Shown piece by piece: positions 1 to 7,531 of a DNA stretch of 64,000 nt (positions are counted from its first letter, which is position 1; each line of letters opens with the position of its first letter). The stretch covers positions 4,958,501 to 5,022,500 of the forward strand of contig NC_011566.1 in NCBI RefSeq assembly GCF_000014885.1. The letters run 5' to 3'. The position numbers and the translations under genes were made by a program. The DNA is from Shewanella piezotolerans WP3. Its GTDB lineage: Bacteria; Pseudomonadota; Gammaproteobacteria; Enterobacterales; Shewanellaceae. A model generated the notes under the pieces. That model was given only the letters and a program-made list of their open reading frames with translations. It did not search any database and was not told the DNA's origin.

Positions 1-665
1 AATTCACGGTATGCGTGGTGAGAAAGCGCGCCACCCCATGAATCGAAAATCATTAGAGATTGTGCACCGTTAGCAACCTGAGCGTTCAGGTATAAGATCA
101 CAGAATCAGCTAGCTTGTCTAACAACATGTGCAATGTTGCTGGCTCTTCGTAAGCCATCTTCTTAATCTTTTCAAATGTCTTGCTTGAACCGCCTTCAAC
201 CATGTAAGTTGCTAAAGTCCAAGGTGAACCAGAGAAGCCAATTAATGGTACTTCGCCTTTAAGCTCACGACGAATAGTGCTAACGGCACGCATTACGTAA
301 CCAAGCTCATCTTCTGGATCTGGGATGCATAGCTTCTTGATTGAATCGATTGTGTCTGTAGGACGCTCAAAACGTGGGCCTTCACCGGTTTCAAAGTACA
401 GACCAAGTCCCATTGCATCTGGAACAGTAAGAATATCAGAGAATAAAATCGCAGCATCTAGGTCGTAACGACGTAGAGGTTGCAGAGTTACCTCACAAGC
501 CAAGTCTTGGTTTTTACAAAGCGACATGAAATCACCGGCTTCAGCACGGGTTGCTTTGTACTCTGGAAGATAACGACCAGCTTGACGCATCATCCAGACA
601 GGAGTTCTGTCGACAGGCTGTTTTAATAACGCACGTAAATAACGATCATTCTTTAATTCTGCCAT
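1..665 (-). CDS. hemE: Uroporphyrinogen decarboxylase HemE (3' end outside window)
   Basis: Catalyses decarboxylation of the four acetate side chains of uroporphyrinogen III to coproporphyrinogen III in cytosolic heme synthesis. The reverse complement of 663-665 is an ATG preceded by TAGGAATC, a reasonable ribosome site. The translation starts MAELKNDRYLRALLKQPVDR and continues with TPVWMMRQAGRYLPEY, the family signature near the N-terminus that carries substrate-binding Arg residues. Later segments such as FSDILTVPDAMG and FSGSPWTLATYMVEG are also typical. About 221 of the usual ~354 residues are present; the C-terminal third lies left of position 1. No frameshift is seen. It is divergent from the rsd side, with about 300 bases between its start and the candidate small-RNA promoter. 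Confidence 0.97.
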   Translation of the reverse strand, partial: MAELKNDRYLRALLKQPVDRTPVWMMRQAGRYLPEYKATRAEAGDFMSLCKNQDLACEVTLQPLRRYDLDAAILFSDILTVPDAMGLGLYFETGEGPRFERPTDTIDSIKKLCIPDPEDELGYVMRAVSTIRRELKGEVPLIGFSGSPWTLATYMVEGGSSKTFEKIKKMAYEEPATLHMLLDKLADSVILYLNAQVANGAQSLMIFDSWGGALSHHAYRE

Positions 666-928
666 TTGGCTTGATTCCTAAACTTATATTGATATCCGCT
701 TGGGTCAGTAGTTTAGCATTTACGTTAGTAAAGTAACCTCTATCGGTGAAATTATGTGACCAGTAACTCGACAAATAGTCGCAACTAGGACGCAGTTAAC
801 ATATTTATATTACTAACAGTCTTATTTCTAAGCCGTTAATGCTAGATCTCATATCTGTAATAACTGCGATCTGTAACCATAACTTGACTTAACCTAGGCT
901 GTACAACTCTCAATGTGACAGAAAAAAG

Positions 929-957
929 TTGCACCTACTGGTCAGCTTTGGTATAAA
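929..957 (+). promoter_or_regulatory. Sigma70-type promoter of the candidate small RNA
   Basis: TTGCAC at 929-934 and TATAAA at 952-957 are separated by exactly 17 bases. The -10 matches five of six consensus bases; the -35 matches only its first three. A start near 964-966 would give a short transcript ending at the terminator at 1019-1054. It could alternatively be the first promoter of rsd with an attenuator. Confidence 0.5.
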
Positions 958-964
958 AAGTCTG

Positions 965-1055
965 CGCTAGCAAGAACAATCAAGAAGCTCGTCGCATCGA
1001 GCCCGCAAAACTTTACTCGCCCAGCGATAGCATTCTATCGCTGGGCTTTTTCTTT
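965..1055 (+). ncRNA. Candidate small RNA between hemE and rsd
   Basis: A promoter-like pair (929-957) is followed by about 90 bases with no credible reading frame. These contain a small hairpin (GCTCG at 987-991 pairing with CGAGC at 998-1002), a single-stranded A-rich stretch, and a strong intrinsic terminator. Promoter, short structured body and terminator with a long U tract is the usual layout of an Hfq-type small RNA. I do not recognise a named family. The alternative is a leader/attenuator of rsd, whose start is 136 bases past the terminator. Function is unknown. Confidence 0.45.
1019..1054 (+). terminator. Rho-independent terminator upstream of rsd
   Basis: CCCAGCGATAG (1020-1030) pairs perfectly with CTATCGCTGGG (1035-1045) around a CATT loop. 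It is followed by a T-rich run (CTTTTTCTTTTCT). It cannot serve hemE, which is divergent, so it must end a plus-strand transcript that starts in the hemE-rsd gap. Confidence 0.9.
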
Positions 1056-1190
1056 TCTGCCATTTCAACTTTCTATTTCAAGCTGGTTTGTCCATTTAAC
1101 GATTAAGCATAAATCGTCCGAAAACAGTTGATCAAAGTCTCCGTTCTCCCTACATTAGAAGTTAGGGATAGTTTCATAACGGGAAAGATC

Positions 1191-1658
1191 ATGCTAAGAA
1201 AGTTAGAAAAAGCCGAACAAAAATGGGGTGGTTCCAATACTCTTATAGATCAATGGCTAAACAATCGCCGTAACCTATTGATTAACTACTGCCAGATTGC
1301 CGGCATTCCACCTTATGAAATTACCGAAAACACCTTACCAGCTTTTGACTCCGTCAAAGCCTTTTGTGACCAATTAATGGACTATGTTTCGGAAGGACAT
1401 TTCGAGATCTATAACCAAGTGGTTACCGCCTGTGAGAAGAATGGCAGCTCAAGCCAGGAGTTAGCACAGCAGTTAGTACCGCAGATCAGTGAAACCACAG
1501 ATACCGCACTCGATTTTAATGACAAGTACACTGAAGCGGAAGATGAGAAAGTCCTGTTCCATCTCGATAAAGATCTGTCATCTTTGGGTCATGCAATGGA
1601 AACACGCTTTGCGCTAGAAGATAAGTTACTGGAAGTGCTACACACTAAGCATTCATAG
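1191..1658 (+). CDS. rsd: Regulator of sigma D, Rsd
   Basis: Anti-sigma-70 factor that binds RpoD region 4 and favours alternative sigma factors in stationary phase; cytosolic. The protein begins MLRKLEKAEQKWGGSNTLID and carries QWLNNRRNLLINYCQIAG, matching the N-terminal part of E. coli Rsd. It ends near MDYVSEGHFEIYNQV...ALEDKLLEV as in that family. I chose ATG 1191 because the frame extends upstream only to a TTG at 1128, whose extra residues have no family counterpart. This gives 155 aa against about 158 in E. coli. A GGGAAAG sits just before the ATG, rather close. A single gene, bounded by a terminator on each side. Confidence 0.9.
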   Translation: MLRKLEKAEQKWGGSNTLIDQWLNNRRNLLINYCQIAGIPPYEITENTLPAFDSVKAFCDQLMDYVSEGHFEIYNQVVTACEKNGSSSQELAQQLVPQISETTDTALDFNDKYTEAEDEKVLFHLDKDLSSLGHAMETRFALEDKLLEVLHTKHS

Positions 1659-1770
1659 TCAGTAGTCGAAGTTGCTCATAGCAAGATGATCGCCTAAATC
1701 CCGAAGGTGTAATCGTCTGTCATCTGTCAATAACTTTAGCAAACACATTCCAGGACAAGACGCAGACAAC

Positions 1771-1800
1771 AAAAAGGCCAGCTAATTAGCTGGCCTTTTT
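1771..1800. terminator. Bidirectional terminator between convergent rsd and acnB
   Basis: A 30-base perfect palindrome, AAAAAGGCCAGCTAA followed by its complement, gives an A-tract, GC stem and T-tract in both directions. It therefore ends rsd on the plus strand and acnB on the minus strand. Confidence 0.93.
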
Positions 1801-1818
1801 AGTACATCAATTTGTCAC

Positions 1819-4416
1819 TTACACAGCAGACTGGAAGATAACTTCGTCTGCTTTTTCTGTGTACGATGCAATTTGATCGAAGTTCAGGTAACGGTAAGTG
1901 TCAGCTGCCGTTGCATCTAACTCTTTAGCGTATGTCTGATACTCGTCAGGCGATGGTAGACGACCTAATAGTGCCGCCACAGCTGCAAGTTCCGCTGATG
2001 CCAAGTATACGTTAGCGCCTGTACCTAAACGGTTCGGGAAGTTACGCGTTGAAGTTGAAACAACTGTCGAGCCTTCAGCAACACGTGCTTGGTTACCCAT
2101 ACACAGTGAACAACCAGGGATCTCAATACGTGCACCGACACGACCGAAGATGGCGTAGTAGCCCTCTTCTGTTAGTTGATCACGATCCATCTTAGTTGGC
2201 GGTGCAATCCACAAACGTGTAGGCAGAGTCGTGGCAAACTTGTCTAGCATCTTACCAGTTGCACGGAAGTGACCGATGTTAGTCATACAAGAGCCAACGA
2301 ATACTTCGTCAATCTTAGTATCAACCACTGATGACAGTAGAATCGCATCATCTGGATCGTTTGGCGCACAAAGAATAGGTTCTTTGATCTCGTTCAAATC
2401 GATTTCGATAACTTCAGCGTACTCAGCATCGCTATCAGCTTCCATTAGCTCTGGATTAGCCAACCACTCTTGCATTGCAGTAATACGACGCTCAATAGTA
2501 CGACGGTCGCCATAACCTTCAGCAATCATCCACTTAAGCATGACGATGTTAGAGTTTAGGTATTCGATGATAGGCTCTTTGCCCAGCTTAATAGTACAAC
2601 CAGCCGCACTACGCTCAGCAGATGCATCAGAAAGCTCAAATGCTTGCTCAACTTTAAGCTGCTCAAGACCTTCAATTTCCAGTACACGACCAGAGAAAGC
2701 GTTGATCTTACCTTTCTTCTCTACCGTCAACAGACCCATTTCAATCGCTTTATGAGGGATTGCATGGACCAGGTCACGTAGAGTCATACCAGGTTGCAGT
2801 TCGCCTTTAAAACGCACCAAAATTGATTCAGGCATATCCAGTGGCATAACACCTGTTGCAGCAGCGAATGCTACTAGGCCAGAACCCGCTGGGAACGAGA
2901 TACCAATTGGGAAACGCGTATGTGAGTCACCACCAGTACCAACTGTATCAGGCAGTAGCATACGGTTTAACCATGAGTGAATAACACCGTCACCTGGACG
3001 TAGTGCAACACCGCCACGGTTCATGATGAAATCAGGTAGCGTATGGTGAGTGTTCACATCAATTGGCTTAGGGTAAGCCGCGGTGTGACAAAATGACTGC
3101 ATCGTCAAATCAGCACTAAATCCAAGACATGCTAGATCTTTAAGCTCATCACGCGTCATAGGACCGGTAGTATCTTGTGAACCAACAGATGTCATCTTAG
3201 GTTCACAGTATTGGCCTGGACGAATACCCGTCACGCCACATGCTTTACCAACCATCTTCTGTGCAAGAGTGAAGCCCTTACCTGTATCAGCCACATCTTG
3301 TGGACGAACAAATTCTGTTGATGCTTCTAGCGCAAGAGTTTCACGAGCACGGTCAGTCAAACCACGACCAATGATCAATGGAATACGACCACCAGCACGA
3401 ACTTCATCCATTAAGACTTCAGTCTTTAGAGAAAATTCAGAAATAACTTCGTCGCTATCGTGACGCTTAACAAGACCTTCATATGGGTAGATATCAATAA
3501 CATCACCCATTTCCATCTTGCTAACATCTAGCTCGATTGGTAACGCACCAGCATCTTCCATGGTGTTGAAGAAGATTGGAGCAATCTTGCCACCGAGACA
3601 GAAACCACCCGCACGCTTGTTTGGTACATTAGGGATATCGTCACCCATGAACCACAGTACTGAGTTAGTAGCAGACTTACGTGATGAACCCGTACCTACA
3701 ACATCGCCCACATAAACTAATGGGAAACCTTTAGTTTTTAGTGACTCAATCTCTTTGATTGGGCCAACAACACCCGCTTCGTCAGGAACAATACCGTCAC
3801 GGGCATTCTTGAGCATAGCAAGTGCATGTAATGGGATATCTGGACGAGACCATGCATCTGGCGCAGGAGATAAGTCATCGGTATTAGTTTCACCCGATAC
3901 TTTAAATACTGTTAATGAGATTTTCTCGGCAAGCTTTGGACGAGATAGGAACCACTCAGCATCAGCCCAAGAGTGAACAACTTGCTTAGCGTAATCGTTA
4001 CCTGCCTGCATTTTTTCCACTACATCGTGAAATGAATCAAACATCAGTAGCGTATGAGATAGTGCTTTAACAGCAAGTGGTGCTTGTGCATCGTTATCTA
4101 ATTGAGCGATTAGTGGCTCAATGTTATAACCACCTTGCATAGTGCCAAGCAGCTCAACAGCGCGCTCAGATGACAAGATGCTTGATGATGCTTCGCCTTT
4201 TGCGACAGCATCTAGAAAACCCGCTTTTACATAGGCAGCTTCATCAACACCTGGTGGGATACGGTTTTCTAGCAGATCAAGAAGGAATGCTTCTTCACCT
4301 GCAGGTGGGTTCTTAATCAATTCAACTAGCTGCGCCACTTGTTGGGCATCTAATGGCTTAGGGACTACGCCCTCTGAAGCACGTTCTGCGACGTGTTTAC
4401 GATATGCTTCTAGCAC
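1819..4416 (-). CDS. acnB: Bifunctional aconitate hydratase 2 / 2-methylisocitrate dehydratase AcnB
   Basis: TCA-cycle enzyme interconverting citrate and isocitrate through cis-aconitate; also acts in the methylcitrate cycle. 865 aa, the same length as E. coli AcnB, and near-identical through the N-terminal HEAT-like domain (AGEEAFLLDLLENRIPPGVD) and the active-site blocks. The 4Fe-4S cysteines are visible as GSCMTNIGH and IPGCSLCMGN in the C-terminal third. The start is GTG (4414-4416), with AGAGG about seven bases upstream; no in-frame ATG near the family N-terminus competes. It ends at the shared palindromic terminator. The upstream gap holds a good promoter with a CRP-like site. Confidence 0.98.
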   Translation of the reverse strand: MLEAYRKHVAERASEGVVPKPLDAQQVAQLVELIKNPPAGEEAFLLDLLENRIPPGVDEAAYVKAGFLDAVAKGEASSSILSSERAVELLGTMQGGYNIEPLIAQLDNDAQAPLAVKALSHTLLMFDSFHDVVEKMQAGNDYAKQVVHSWADAEWFLSRPKLAEKISLTVFKVSGETNTDDLSPAPDAWSRPDIPLHALAMLKNARDGIVPDEAGVVGPIKEIESLKTKGFPLVYVGDVVGTGSSRKSATNSVLWFMGDDIPNVPNKRAGGFCLGGKIAPIFFNTMEDAGALPIELDVSKMEMGDVIDIYPYEGLVKRHDSDEVISEFSLKTEVLMDEVRAGGRIPLIIGRGLTDRARETLALEASTEFVRPQDVADTGKGFTLAQKMVGKACGVTGIRPGQYCEPKMTSVGSQDTTGPMTRDELKDLACLGFSADLTMQSFCHTAAYPKPIDVNTHHTLPDFIMNRGGVALRPGDGVIHSWLNRMLLPDTVGTGGDSHTRFPIGISFPAGSGLVAFAAATGVMPLDMPESILVRFKGELQPGMTLRDLVHAIPHKAIEMGLLTVEKKGKINAFSGRVLEIEGLEQLKVEQAFELSDASAERSAAGCTIKLGKEPIIEYLNSNIVMLKWMIAEGYGDRRTIERRITAMQEWLANPELMEADSDAEYAEVIEIDLNEIKEPILCAPNDPDDAILLSSVVDTKIDEVFVGSCMTNIGHFRATGKMLDKFATTLPTRLWIAPPTKMDRDQLTEEGYYAIFGRVGARIEIPGCSLCMGNQARVAEGSTVVSTSTRNFPNRLGTGANVYLASAELAAVAALLGRLPSPDEYQTYAKELDATAADTYRYLNFDQIASYTEKADEVIFQSAV

Positions 4417-4513
4417 GGCAACATTCCTCTTTGTTTGGCGTTCTAACAGCGAAACTGCTCGTCTTCACATTGAAACTGACAGCTCGGCAGGCTCGACCCT
4501 TATTTCGACGCGT

Positions 4514-4552
4514 ATTATACTACAACTTGGCAAAAGTATGAATCAGATCACA
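4514..4552 (-). promoter_or_regulatory. acnB promoter with CRP-like site
   Basis: Reading the minus strand, TATAAT (4514-4519, perfect) lies 17 bases after TTCATA (4537-4542, four of six). Overlapping the -35 is TGTGATCTGATTCATA (4537-4552), nine of ten bases of the CRP half-sites TGTGA-N6-TCACA. The leader would be about 90 bases. The CRP assignment is by consensus only; position over the -35 would be compatible with repression or class II action. Confidence 0.5.
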
Positions 4553-4816
4553 CTTGCTCAGATGAGAAATAGCACACAAGCGACAAGTTGCTCTTACCTT
4601 AGCCTTTCAAATTAGGAAAGAAAACTAGACCATAGTGTTAACACTGAGATTAATCACATAAAATCAATGCTATAGACAGTTTTTCACTTTTTTATTGCTA
4701 TACTCAACGTCTAATTTTCGTAAAGCTAAACACAATAATTCCTAGCATTATTTGTAAAAACATAGAAAATAACCACTAATATTCACCATAGTTATAATGA
4801 ACATAATTGGATACTT

Positions 4817-5482
4817 ATGAGCAAACCTGAGCTTAAAGCCGTTATTTTCGATATGGACGGCGTACTGATCGACTCAGAACCGGTATGGCAAATTGCCGAG
4901 CACAAGGTCATGACCGAGCTTGGTTTAAACATCACAATTGAAGATACTGTTGAAACAACCGGCCTGAGAATCGATCAGGTTGTTTCATTCTGGTACACCC
5001 GCTTCCCCTGGCCAAACTACGACAACCAACAAACTGCAAAAGCTATTGTTGAGCAAGTCGTAAGCCATATTAATGCTGATGGCAAAGCGATGTTAGGTGT
5101 AATCGCAGCACTTAAAAGCTGCCAAGAGATGGGGCTTAAAATTGGCCTCGCAACCTCTTCATCGAGTGACATCATTAATGCTGTTTTAAACAAGCTGGAA
5201 ATTAGAGAATACTTTCAATCGATTAAATCAGCTGAACATCTAGCCTATGGCAAGCCGCACCCTGAAGTTTATTTAAATTGCGCCAATGGACTCAATATTG
5301 ATCCTATCAATTGTTTAGCCATTGAGGATTCATTTAATGGATTGGTCGCCGCACGCGCAGCCAATATGCAAACTATTGCCATTCCAGAGCCTAAATTTGC
5401 CCATTTACCTAAATGGGCTATCGCCCATCAGCAACTTGACGACCTTACTTTTTTGCCTAAGGTATTGGCAGCTAAAGTTTAG
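4817..5482 (+). CDS. hxpB: HAD-family sugar phosphatase, HxpB/YniC-like
   Basis: Haloacid-dehalogenase hydrolase of the beta-phosphoglucomutase-like subgroup; E. coli HxpB (YniC) dephosphorylates hexitol and 2-deoxyglucose phosphates. 221 aa. Motif I is FDMDGVLIDSEP near residues 11-22, with the nucleophilic and acid/base Asp pair. LATSSSSDI is motif II, GKPHPEVYL holds the motif III Lys, and IEDSFNGLVAA is motif IV. The segment LRIDQVVSFWYTRFPW closely matches the YniC cap. Divergent from acnB across 400 bases; RBS weak. Substrate is inferred from similarity only. Confidence 0.85.
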   Translation: MSKPELKAVIFDMDGVLIDSEPVWQIAEHKVMTELGLNITIEDTVETTGLRIDQVVSFWYTRFPWPNYDNQQTAKAIVEQVVSHINADGKAMLGVIAALKSCQEMGLKIGLATSSSSDIINAVLNKLEIREYFQSIKSAEHLAYGKPHPEVYLNCANGLNIDPINCLAIEDSFNGLVAARAANMQTIAIPEPKFAHLPKWAIAHQQLDDLTFLPKVLAAKV

Positions 5483-6070
5483 CTTATAGCCTTGAGTTAT
5501 AGTTCAACCTACAAACTATAAATCGCAGCGGGCGCATGTGCAGATACAACTGCGAGACGCTACAAGTCAATTAGATCTCTAACGCATCAGACTGCGTCTG
5601 ATTAAAGTCGTGGCGCTTCACCCACACCAGACCAAAAAGGGGAAAGCGCTTGCCCCCCTTTTGGATATCCCTCAGCGCCCCGGCGAAATTTAAAAAGCAA
5701 AATTTCCAACGGGGAAGATTTGATTCTGTGAGTTTATTTAAGCCCTTTTTGCTCTGAACGTTTACTCTAAGCTAAAAGCACAAATATCAAATTCCTACAG
5801 ATACGTTTACCAGAAATCATCGGGAGCACTTTGGAAGATACAAACTTTTTCATTTCACAAAACCGATAAAAATCAGCCTTATGAAAAATGTAAAAAAGTG
5901 ATACACAACCCCATTGAACACCCTAGGCTCTCTTTCTCCGCTGCTAGCCAAGCAGTTACAGTAGTCTAAATGTAGAAAATATCTATTTACAACAATGCCT
6001 TAGCAGTGGTAACTTGTTAAAAATTTAACCAGTTGCTAAGAACGTTATCGAGCGACTAATGAATAAGTTG
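5483..6070. other. Gene-free stretch with three hairpins, left of the cassettes
   Basis: No credible gene. A hairpin at 5632-5664 (AAAAGGGG / CCCCTTTT around a loop containing AAGCGCTT) ends in four Ts and may terminate hxpB weakly. A second imperfect hairpin lies at 5678-5714 (CCCCGGCGAAATTT / AAATTTCCAACGGGG). A third, at 5999-6040, has CTTAGCA / TGCTAAG outside and GTTAAA / TTTAAC inside, and may be an attC-like site preceding the first cassette. Confidence 0.5.
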
Positions 6071-6083
6071 TTAGGATATCCGC

Positions 6084-6992
6084 ATGTATCTTGCACCTAT
6101 TAAGAAAATATTGAAGTGTCCAGAGAACATTAGCGCATGGGATGTGCTGGTCGACAATTATGAGTGTTTTTTATGGGATGATAAAACACCACTAGATCTA
6201 CAGTGGAATAATATCCCTAAAGCTAAGAAACTTGGTAAGTTGAATTTACATTTAATCGATGATGATTCGGTAGAAATTCGATTTAATAAGCAATCAATAA
6301 TCACAAGATTGCTATTAAGTAAACAAGACTACTTACACCAAATATTTGCACTGAATAACCTTATAAATCAAACTGTTGAAATTTACCTCTGTATTGATTC
6401 AATTGGTAGCTCGAATCTTGGATTTGCTTTTGGTAGGAAGATCGACTGGGAAAAATTTAAGGTTGAATTTGGTGAAAAGGCATTTATTGTTAGGTTTATG
6501 ACCATTCCAGCCGATTTCAATGACTTTTTGGAGTCGATATCAGAATATGAGCAAAGGCCTGACATTACCTGTAGTCAAGACTATGTCAACTTGACACGAC
6601 ACTTACCTATATATTGGAAAGCAACAGGTAAAAATTCGTGGGTTAATGTTGAACAAGATGATGGTGGGCTAGACCAAAGAAAAATTGTTAATTTGATCAA
6701 TGCTTATATCGGCACTGATAATTCAAGTATTAATTATTTATTGTGCTTTAATGACCAAGAGATAGTGAAGGTTAGTGGGTGCCCCTCGATAGCTGAGAAA
6801 CTGTTTCTAAAAGTAAAAGAATCTATCGAAGTTAAATCAAGCTACAAAGGGTTTATTACAAGCTTTAATTTTACTGAATTATTTATTTATGACTCAGATT
6901 TCGAAACTGTCCTTATTATAGTGACTACATCAAAAGCATTATTATGGAGATCCGGTGAACTCCTACCAATATCCCAACAATTCAATAAATAA
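6084..6992 (+). CDS. Hypothetical protein in integron cassette 1
   Basis: 302 aa; I do not recognise a family. It is soluble by composition: no signal peptide or membrane segment, hydrophobic beta-rich stretches alternating with acidic patches, and a few scattered cysteines. Start ATG 6084 is 13 bases after the inferred cassette boundary G6070/T6071, with AGGAT upstream, which is typical of cassette genes that begin almost at the recombination point. Its last ~20 bases and stop codon fall inside the attC site at 6972-7054. The DNA looks AT-richer than the neighbouring core genes, consistent with transfer. Cassette genes in marine bacteria are often toxin-antitoxin, defence or unknown; nothing in the sequence picks one. 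Confidence 0.75.
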   Translation: MYLAPIKKILKCPENISAWDVLVDNYECFLWDDKTPLDLQWNNIPKAKKLGKLNLHLIDDDSVEIRFNKQSIITRLLLSKQDYLHQIFALNNLINQTVEIYLCIDSIGSSNLGFAFGRKIDWEKFKVEFGEKAFIVRFMTIPADFNDFLESISEYEQRPDITCSQDYVNLTRHLPIYWKATGKNSWVNVEQDDGGLDQRKIVNLINAYIGTDNSSINYLLCFNDQEIVKVSGCPSIAEKLFLKVKESIEVKSSYKGFITSFNFTELFIYDSDFETVLIIVTTSKALLWRSGELLPISQQFNK

Positions 6993-7054
6993 AGGTTCAC
7001 CAAACATGTCATGCTCCCACGACATTTGGCTCACTTATTACTGAGGCGTTAGTT
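6972..7054 (+). repeat. attC recombination site 1 (83 bp)
   Basis: R'' is at 6972-6978 (ending CCAAC) and R' at 7048-7054 (GTTAGTT). Between them are a self-pairing arm (TCAATAAATAA with TTATTACTGA) and an inner stem (CCAAACATGTC with GACATTTGG). The stretch ATATCCCAAC at 6969-6978 is nearly the reverse complement of GTTAGGATAT at 6070-6079, the left edge of the same cassette, as expected when a cassette's two ends come from one circular form. Imperfect folding, length and position after a gene all fit attC. Confidence 0.6.
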
Positions 7055-7062
7055 GCCATCAC

Positions 7063-7347
7063 ATGAATCTAGCTCAGAGATATATTAAATTTTTAGATGA
7101 TGCCCATTTTGTTTGGACTGAGTTAATAATAATCCTACCGGCATGTATTGTTGCGGCATTATTGCTTTCCGATACTGAGAACAACTTCAGGCTATTGGTA
7201 AGTGGCATAATATGCAGTATTATTACTGCTATTCATCTTTCTCTCGGCTTGTACTCTCTAACAAAAAAGAAATATTGGAGCTTTCTTAATTTAATGTGTT
7301 TACCAATCGCTTCAATAATTTTAATGTTCATTCTGATAAGCAAGTAA
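7063..7347 (+). CDS. Small three-helix membrane protein in integron cassette 2
   Basis: 94 aa, unknown family. Three hydrophobic segments are clear: about residues 19-36 (ELIIILPACIVAALLL), 43-66 (LLVSGIICSIITAIHLSLGL) and 72-92 (SFLNLMCLPIASIILMFILI), separated by short charged turns. An inner-membrane location follows. Start ATG 7063 is 14 bases after the cassette boundary at 7048/7049, the same arrangement as the preceding cassette. No strong ribosome site is seen; a GAGG lies about 15 bases upstream. Followed directly by an attC site. Function unknown. Confidence 0.7.
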   Translation: MNLAQRYIKFLDDAHFVWTELIIILPACIVAALLLSDTENNFRLLVSGIICSIITAIHLSLGLYSLTKKKYWSFLNLMCLPIASIILMFILISK

Positions 7348-7352
7348 ACGGC

Positions 7353-7458
7353 AACTAACAAGAATTTAAAGCGGGACTGCTAACCGTTTGCTCGGTTTCG
7401 TTTCGTTTCGCTTCACGTTTTAGCCAACAGTTAAAAACCTCTTAATGGGGCGTTACCG
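7353..7458 (+). repeat. attC recombination site 2 (106 bp)
   Basis: Starts with AACTAAC (7353-7359) and ends at GTTACCG (7452-7458). GGCAACTAAC at 7350-7359 is the exact reverse complement of GTTAGTTGCC at 7048-7057, i.e. the two edges of the cassette match over ten bases. The body (TAACAAG...GCGGGACTG...AGCCAACA...CCTCTTAATGGGGCGTTA) resembles Vibrio/marine superintegron repeats in layout and in several blocks. This resemblance is from memory of those repeats. Confidence 0.75.
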
Positions 7459-7531
7459 CATATCCGTTTGTCATACTTTCCCTTATGAAATTCATCAATC
7501 CGAGAGTTGCAGCCCTAACTCACTTTTGTCC

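Noticed and set aside
1128..1190. Upstream extension of rsd from TTG 1128
   Set aside because: The extra 21 residues have no match in the Rsd family, and ATG 1191 gives the normal length.
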